Shown here: positions 60,024 to 64,000 of the stretch, in pieces
Layout: every line of letters begins with the position of its first letter
Position numbering within the stretch: position 1 is the first letter of the stretch
Source: VRUE01 sp963714155
Lineage (GTDB): Bacteria > Actinomycetota > Thermoleophilia > Solirubrobacterales > 70-9
Length of the DNA stretch: 64,000 bases
NCBI GenBank assembly: GCA_963714155.1
Contig: OY970236.1
Coordinates: 372,001 to 436,000, forward strand
Direction: 5' to 3'
Program-made: the position numbers and the translations under genes
The notes under the pieces: generated by a model
What the model was told of the DNA's origin: nothing
The model's database searches: none
The model's input: the letters and a program-made list of their open reading frames with translations, nothing else

Positions 60024-61414
60024 GCCGCTGGACCCACTTCCGCTCCTCGCTCTCGCGCCAGTCGCGCGGGCGCAGCAAGGACACGATCGCGATCTTCGTC
60101 CTCGCCGCGGTGGGGATCGTGATGACGCTCTGGATCTTCACCCAGCAAAAGGCCTCGCTGCCCGCCTGGGTTCCCGTGGTTGGTGAAGAATTCGACCACA
60201 TCACGGGCGAGTTCACCACCGCTCAGGCGGTCACTCCCGGCCAGGGCCAGGCGGTCGACATCGCCGGCATCCAGGTCGGCAAGGTCACCTCGGTCGACCT
60301 CGAAGACGGTCACGCCGTCGTCGGCATGGACATCGAGCCCAAGTACATGGTGCTGATCACCCCCGATTCCGACCTGCTGCTGCGGCCGAAAACCAACCTC
60401 AACGACATGGTCGTCGAGATCGACCCCGGCAGCGACAAGGACCACGTCGAGGACGGCCACAACTTCCCGCTCTCCCAGACCGAACCCAACGTCAACCTCG
60501 ACGCCTTCCTCGCCACGCTCGACGCCGACACCCGGCAGTACATCCAGCTGCTGGTCGCGGGCGGCGCCCAGGGAATCGGCGGCCGCGGCCGCCAGCTCGG
60601 CAACGCCTTCCGGCGCCTGCAGCCGTTCGCCCACTACATCGCCGACCTCAACCGGGCGGTGGCGCAACGCCGCGAGGCGCTTGCCAACGTGATCCACGAC
60701 TTCGGCCTGCTGACCACGGAGCTGGGCCGCCACGACGTTCAAATCGAACGCTGGGTCTCCTCCTCCAAGGGAGCGCTCGGCAACTTCGCCAATCAGCAGC
60801 GCTCGATCCAGGAGATCCTCACCGAATTCCCGGCCACCCTGAGCGCGGCCGAATCGGCCTTCGCCAGCGCCGATCGCTTCTCCACGGTCGCCCGTCCCGC
60901 CCTGCTCGGCCTGATCCCGCAGGCGCAGGCGCTGAAGCCGGCGCTGAAGGCCAACCAGCGGCTCTTCGAACAGACCGAGGAGCCGATCCGCACCCAGATC
61001 CGCCCCTTCACGCGTCAAATCCGCCCGGTGCTGACCCACGCCAACGAAGGCTCCGATGACTTCAGCAAGAGCGTGCGCAGCTTCGGCAACGCTCTGGGCG
61101 CCTTCAACAGCTTCCTCAACGAGCTCGCCTTCAAGCCGAAGGGCTCGCGGCAGAGCTACCTCTTCTACCTGCCCTGGCTCAACCACAACACCAACGCGAC
61201 CTTCAACCTCAGCGATCCCGCCGGGCCAATTGGCCGCGGCCTGATCCTGATCTCCTGCAACGGCACCGAACTCGCTGCCGGGGCCGCCGCGGGCCTCGAC
61301 TACGTGCAGACGGCGCTGCGCGGCTCCAACGTGCCCCGCAAGGGCGAACTACCGCCGATTCCGCCCTCGAAAGAAACGGTCACCGCGACCGGCTGCGGCC
61401 CAGGAACAGAATGA
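60020..61414 (+). CDS. MCE family protein 5
   Basis: 464 residues. Helix ~23-40 (IAIFVLAAVGIVMTLWIF), MCE domain with TTAQAVTPGQGQAVDIAGI and LLLRPKTNLNDMVVEIDPG, helical region (ATLDADTRQYIQLLVAGGAQ, GLLTTELGRHDVQIERWVSS). It ends in a short tail with two cysteines (LISCNGTEL, ATGCGPG). Coupled on both sides by ATGA overlaps. Confidence 0.92.
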   Translation: MSRWTHFRSSLSRQSRGRSKDTIAIFVLAAVGIVMTLWIFTQQKASLPAWVPVVGEEFDHITGEFTTAQAVTPGQGQAVDIAGIQVGKVTSVDLEDGHAVVGMDIEPKYMVLITPDSDLLLRPKTNLNDMVVEIDPGSDKDHVEDGHNFPLSQTEPNVNLDAFLATLDADTRQYIQLLVAGGAQGIGGRGRQLGNAFRRLQPFAHYIADLNRAVAQRREALANVIHDFGLLTTELGRHDVQIERWVSSSKGALGNFANQQRSIQEILTEFPATLSAAESAFASADRFSTVARPALLGLIPQAQALKPALKANQRLFEQTEEPIRTQIRPFTRQIRPVLTHANEGSDDFSKSVRSFGNALGAFNSFLNELAFKPKGSRQSYLFYLPWLNHNTNATFNLSDPAGPIGRGLILISCNGTELAAGAAAGLDYVQTALRGSNVPRKGELPPIPPSKETVTATGCGPGTE

Positions 61415-62991
61415 GCAAGCGCGCCCCCAGCACAACCCAGCTCCTGGTCATCGCCGGCTTCGCGCTCTCCTGCTTCGGCATCCTGCTCTTCCTCTGGATC
61501 ACCTTCGGCGGGCCGACCCCGTTCAAGGCGAAGCCGTATGAGGTCAACATTCCCTTCAAGGAGGCGACCCAGCTCGCCCAGCAGTCCGACGTGCGGATCT
61601 CCGGCGTCTCGGTCGGCAAGGTGCAGGACATCGTCCTCGCCCCCAACGGCGAACAGGCGATGGCCAAGGTCGACATCAACGACAAGTACGGGCCGCTGCC
61701 GGCCAACACGCGGGCGGTGCTGCGGACCAAGACGCTGCTCGGCGAGACCTACATCGAACTCACCCCGGGTGACCGCGATGGCCCCAAGCTCGCCGACGGC
61801 GGCATCCTGCCCAGCGCGCAGATCGCCGAATCGGTCCAGCTCGACGAGATCTTCCGCACCTTCGACGCCAAAACCCGCGCCGCCTTCCAGACCTGGCAGC
61901 AGGAAGCAGCGCTCTCAATCGAGGGCCAGGGCGCCAGCCTCTCCTACGCCTTCGGCGAGCTCGAACCGGCCTTCACCAGCTTCGACCGCCTCTTCCGCGT
62001 GCTCGACAGCCAGCGGCTCGCGGTCAAGACGCTCTTCCGCAACGGCGCCACCTCCTTGCGCGCCCTGCGCGGTCGCCAGGGCGAGCTGGCGGAGCTGATC
62101 CGCAACTCCAACGCCGTCTTCAGCACCACGGCGGCCCGGGACCGCGACATCGAAGCGCTCTTCCGCGCCTTCCCCACCTTCCAGGACGAGTCCCGCCTCA
62201 CCCTCAACCGCCTCAAGGGCTTCTCGCTCAACGCTGACCCGGTGATGAAGCAGCTCGTCCCGGTCGCCGAAAAGCTCTCGCCGACCCTGATCGCCTTCTC
62301 CAATTTGGCGCCGCAGGCGAAGGGCTTCTTCGAAGGTCTCGAACCGGTGATCGATCGCGCCCCGACCGGCTTCCCCGCCGCGCGCAAGCTCTTCCGCGAC
62401 GAGTTCCCGCCGCTACTGCGCGCCGTCGATCCGTTCCTGCGCAACCTCAACCCGGTGATCACCGGCCTCGGCCTCTACAAGCACGAGCTGACGGCGACGA
62501 TGGCCAACATCGCCGCCATCTCCAACGCCAGGCTGACGAGCGAAAACGCCGACGGCGAACACGTCCACTACCTGCGCGCGATCGGGCCCTTCAGCCCGAA
62601 CTCGCTGGCGACGTATCCGAAGCTGACCACGACCAACAGGATCAACGCTTACCCGCAGCCGCTCGCCTCCAAGAGCCTTGCCACCGGCCTGCCCAGCTTC
62701 GATACGCGCGCTTGCACCTCCCCCACCGGGAGCACGGTGACGATCAACGAAAAAGCAATCCTTGAAAAAGAAGCCTTCACCGGACGGACCCAGCAGCCCA
62801 AAAAGACCGAAGCCGAGAACAAAGTCCTGGCCGAAAAATTCTTCAAAGGCCTGAAGAAATACGCCTTCGCCGAACAGACCGACTCGACCGCGATCCCGGC
62901 CCCCAGCTGTTACACGCAGGCGCCCTTCAACCCGATCGGCCGCAGCGGCGCCGCAACGACCTACCAGCACACGTTCGAACAGAGCGAATAG
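61411..62991 (+). CDS. MCE family protein 6 (last)
   Basis: 526 residues. Helix ~9-29 (QLLVIAGFALSCFGILLFLW), MCE domain with EATQLAQQSDVRISGVSVG and VLRTKTLLGETYIELTPGD, helical region (DEIFRTFDAKTRAAFQTWQQ) and a C-terminal part with an alpha-helical Lys/Glu-rich segment (PKKTEAENKVLAEKFFKGL). Last gene of the row; no yrbE permease, mceG-type ATPase or mas gene follows before the toxin-antitoxin pair. Confidence 0.92.
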   Translation: MSKRAPSTTQLLVIAGFALSCFGILLFLWITFGGPTPFKAKPYEVNIPFKEATQLAQQSDVRISGVSVGKVQDIVLAPNGEQAMAKVDINDKYGPLPANTRAVLRTKTLLGETYIELTPGDRDGPKLADGGILPSAQIAESVQLDEIFRTFDAKTRAAFQTWQQEAALSIEGQGASLSYAFGELEPAFTSFDRLFRVLDSQRLAVKTLFRNGATSLRALRGRQGELAELIRNSNAVFSTTAARDRDIEALFRAFPTFQDESRLTLNRLKGFSLNADPVMKQLVPVAEKLSPTLIAFSNLAPQAKGFFEGLEPVIDRAPTGFPAARKLFRDEFPPLLRAVDPFLRNLNPVITGLGLYKHELTATMANIAAISNARLTSENADGEHVHYLRAIGPFSPNSLATYPKLTTTNRINAYPQPLASKSLATGLPSFDTRACTSPTGSTVTINEKAILEKEAFTGRTQQPKKTEAENKVLAEKFFKGLKKYAFAEQTDSTAIPAPSCYTQAPFNPIGRSGAATTYQHTFEQSE

Positions 62992-63036
62992 CACCCCGCA
63001 AGGCCGCCGCGCGCGTTTTGACACCGAAGCGTTAGC

Positions 63037-63122
63037 TGTAGCGCGCCATGCGCGGGTCGCGGCTCGAAAGCCTGTAGCGCATGGCATCTACCTTCAGAGT
63101 GCGTAGTGCAAAACACGCTACG
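63037..63122. promoter_or_regulatory. Operator/promoter region of the mazEF-like pair
   Basis: TGTAGCGC occurs twice (63037-63044, 63073-63080), and an imperfect inverted repeat CGTAGTG-N5-CACGCTACG (63102-63122) ends on the base before ATG 63123. A perfect TTGACA lies at 63018-63023, but no good -10 is found at the right spacing. Repeats of this kind are typical operators for autoregulation by a ribbon-helix-helix antitoxin. Confidence 0.45.
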
Positions 63123-63383
63123 ATGCGCGACATCGCCCCTGCGCCCCCACCCCTCTCACTTCGGCTCGGCCGCGAAGGGGTGCGCGCCCTCGAAGAGCTG
63201 GCCCGCAGCCGGGGGATCGGAAAGGCGGAGGCGGCCCGGCAGGCCATTCTGGAGACCGCTCAGCGAGAGCGAGCACGACGAGGGCTCGCGGCGGAGGCAA
63301 GGCGCCTCATGGCCGACCCCGACTACGTCGACGAGGCACGGGAAGTCAGTGCACTGATGGAGGATCTCCGTGGTCCGGGGTGA
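63123..63383 (+). CDS. Ribbon-helix-helix antitoxin (MazE/PemI-like)
   Basis: 86 residues from ATG 63123 (100 from ATG 63081). N-terminal RHH DNA-binding segment (PPLSLRLGREGVRALEELARSRGI, KAEAARQAILETA) and a C-terminal toxin-binding tail (PDYVDEAREVSALMEDLRGP) typical of antitoxins paired with MazF. ATG 63081 would translate through the second TGTAGCGC repeat region and is less likely. The toxin gene overlaps by 14 nt. Confidence 0.82.
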   Translation: MRDIAPAPPPLSLRLGREGVRALEELARSRGIGKAEAARQAILETAQRERARRGLAAEARRLMADPDYVDEAREVSALMEDLRGPG

Positions 63384-63687
63384 TGTGCACGCAATCAAGT
63401 TGCCGCGGCGACGGGGTCACGTCCAGCATGGCCCTCGCTACGCGGTCGTCGTCCAAACAGACGATCTGCTGGCGCTCTCGACCGTGGTCGTCTGCCCAAC
63501 CTCCAGCTCGACTCCGCCCGCCACCTTTCACCCTGAGATAGCGGTGGGCGATCAGTCCACGCGGGTGCTGTGCGAGATGGTGGGTGCAGTCGATGCCACT
63601 CGCCTGGGCGATCATGTGGGGCATCTCTCCTTTGACGAGCTGGGATCGATAGACGACGCGCTTGGCTTGGTCCTCGACCTGCGCTGA
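63370..63687 (+). CDS. MazF/PemK-family mRNA interferase toxin
   Basis: 105 residues. MVRGDVHAIKLPRRRGHVQ, GPRYAVVVQTDDLL, TVVVCPTSSSTPPATFHPEI, VLCEMVGAVDATRLG and GSIDDALGLVLDL follow the MazF/PemK (CcdB-like barrel) pattern, including the Arg-Gly near the N-terminus and the Thr of PTS. Expected to cleave RNA at a short sequence that cannot be inferred. GTG start inside the antitoxin end, so translation is coupled. Confidence 0.88.
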   Translation: MVRGDVHAIKLPRRRGHVQHGPRYAVVVQTDDLLALSTVVVCPTSSSTPPATFHPEIAVGDQSTRVLCEMVGAVDATRLGDHVGHLSFDELGSIDDALGLVLDLR

Positions 63688-63825
63688 CGATCGCTTCTGT
63701 TCTCACGCGCGCTCCACTGATCCTTTCCTCTTAATTTGCAAGGACACCTCTCTGGCTCGAGGCCGGCGTTTGATTCTCTTGAGATTCCGCGCGGTTGACG
63801 CCGCCGCGGGCCCTTAACTAAGTCG

Positions 63826-64000
63826 ATGGCCTCCGCTCCCACAGCCCACGTTCCGCCGCAGAACATCGAGGCGGAGGAATCGGTGCTGGGGGCGATGCTG
63901 GTCGCCGAGCCGACCCTGACCCGGGTGATCGACGAGGTGAAGCTGAACGCCGGCGACTTCTACCTCGAGAAGCACGCGGCGATCTTCACCTGCGTCCACG
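63826..64000 (+). CDS. dnaB: Replicative DNA helicase DnaB, 5' part only
   Basis: The first 58 codons run off the window edge. APTAHVPPQNIEAEESVLGAML, TRVIDEVKLNAGDFYLEKH and AAIFTCVH match the N-terminal domain of DnaB (NIEAEQSVLGAML type). ATG 63826; upstream TTGACG (63795-63800) and TAACTA (63815-63820) are present with a short 14-nt spacing, and there is no ribosome site. The 138-bp spacer after the toxin gene holds nothing else I can identify. It is the expected partner of DciA encoded at 20572. Confidence 0.9.
   Translation, partial: MASAPTAHVPPQNIEAEESVLGAMLVAEPTLTRVIDEVKLNAGDFYLEKHAAIFTCVH

Overview
This 64 kb window comes from a high-GC chromosome and spans the replication-origin region of what looks like a deep-branching actinobacterium of the Thermoleophilia / Solirubrobacterales type. 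That placement is an inference. It rests on the very high GC content, an mce cluster of six genes, an fhaA-fhaB-pstP-rodA-pbpA-pknB operon, and a Bacillus-like cytochrome bc complex beside hemB/hemL and a siroheme-decarboxylase-like gene. No 16S gene is present to confirm it.

Layout. (1) 3-3673, plus strand: a truncated class II Fic protein, purM, and a Ser/Thr kinase with an extracellular discoidin-like domain. (2) 12836-3685, minus strand: one growth and cell-wall signalling operon, in order PknA-like kinase, FhaA, FhaB, PP2C phosphatase, RodA, class B PBP, PASTA kinase PknB, D-Ala-D-Ala ligase. (3) 12893-15313, plus strand: a membrane-anchored CARDB-like protein, prephenate dehydratase and an HNH endonuclease. 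(4) 24540-15325, minus strand: dnaA, dnaN, recF, dciA, gyrB, gyrA, with a cluster of DnaA-box-like motifs between dnaN and dnaA. (5) 24661-29207, plus strand: rpmH, rnpA, yidD, yidC, jag, rsmG, parA, parB, with a near-perfect parS lying on the yidD start codon. (6) 29260-39458: tRNA-Ile fused closely to a bifunctional nuclease gene, a second Ddl paired with a PLP aminotransferase, membrane and phosphatase genes, YmdB, and an ABC-2 exporter. (7) 39607-47372, plus strand: tetrapyrrole genes (hemB, fused AhbA/B-like, hemL), the bc complex (Rieske, cytochrome b, subunit IV-cytochrome c fusion) and menaquinone genes (menG, polyprenyl synthase), which together form a respiratory-chain supercluster. 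(8) 47391-49784: a zinc-ribbon protein, tatA, tatC, a membrane-anchored protein and tRNA-Lys. (9) 49824-62991: a secreted protein, an MMPL transporter and six consecutive MCE proteins, a lipid-transport locus without yrbE in view. (10) 63037-64000: a MazEF-like toxin-antitoxin pair and the 5' end of dnaB.

The most unusual material is non-coding. Two families of nested palindromes (A at 26776-26891 and 32602-32719; B at 35753-35830 and 39513-39587) keep short conserved cores. Their outer stems differ completely between copies yet stay self-complementary within each copy. One copy appears to supply the start of rsmG and another the end of a membrane-protein gene. Two genes (fhaA and hemL) have no canonical start where homology and an ideally spaced Shine-Dalgarno sequence demand one; they show ATC and ATT instead. 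Many operon-leading genes have a TANNNT -10 box 6-11 nt before the start codon, which suggests widespread leaderless translation.
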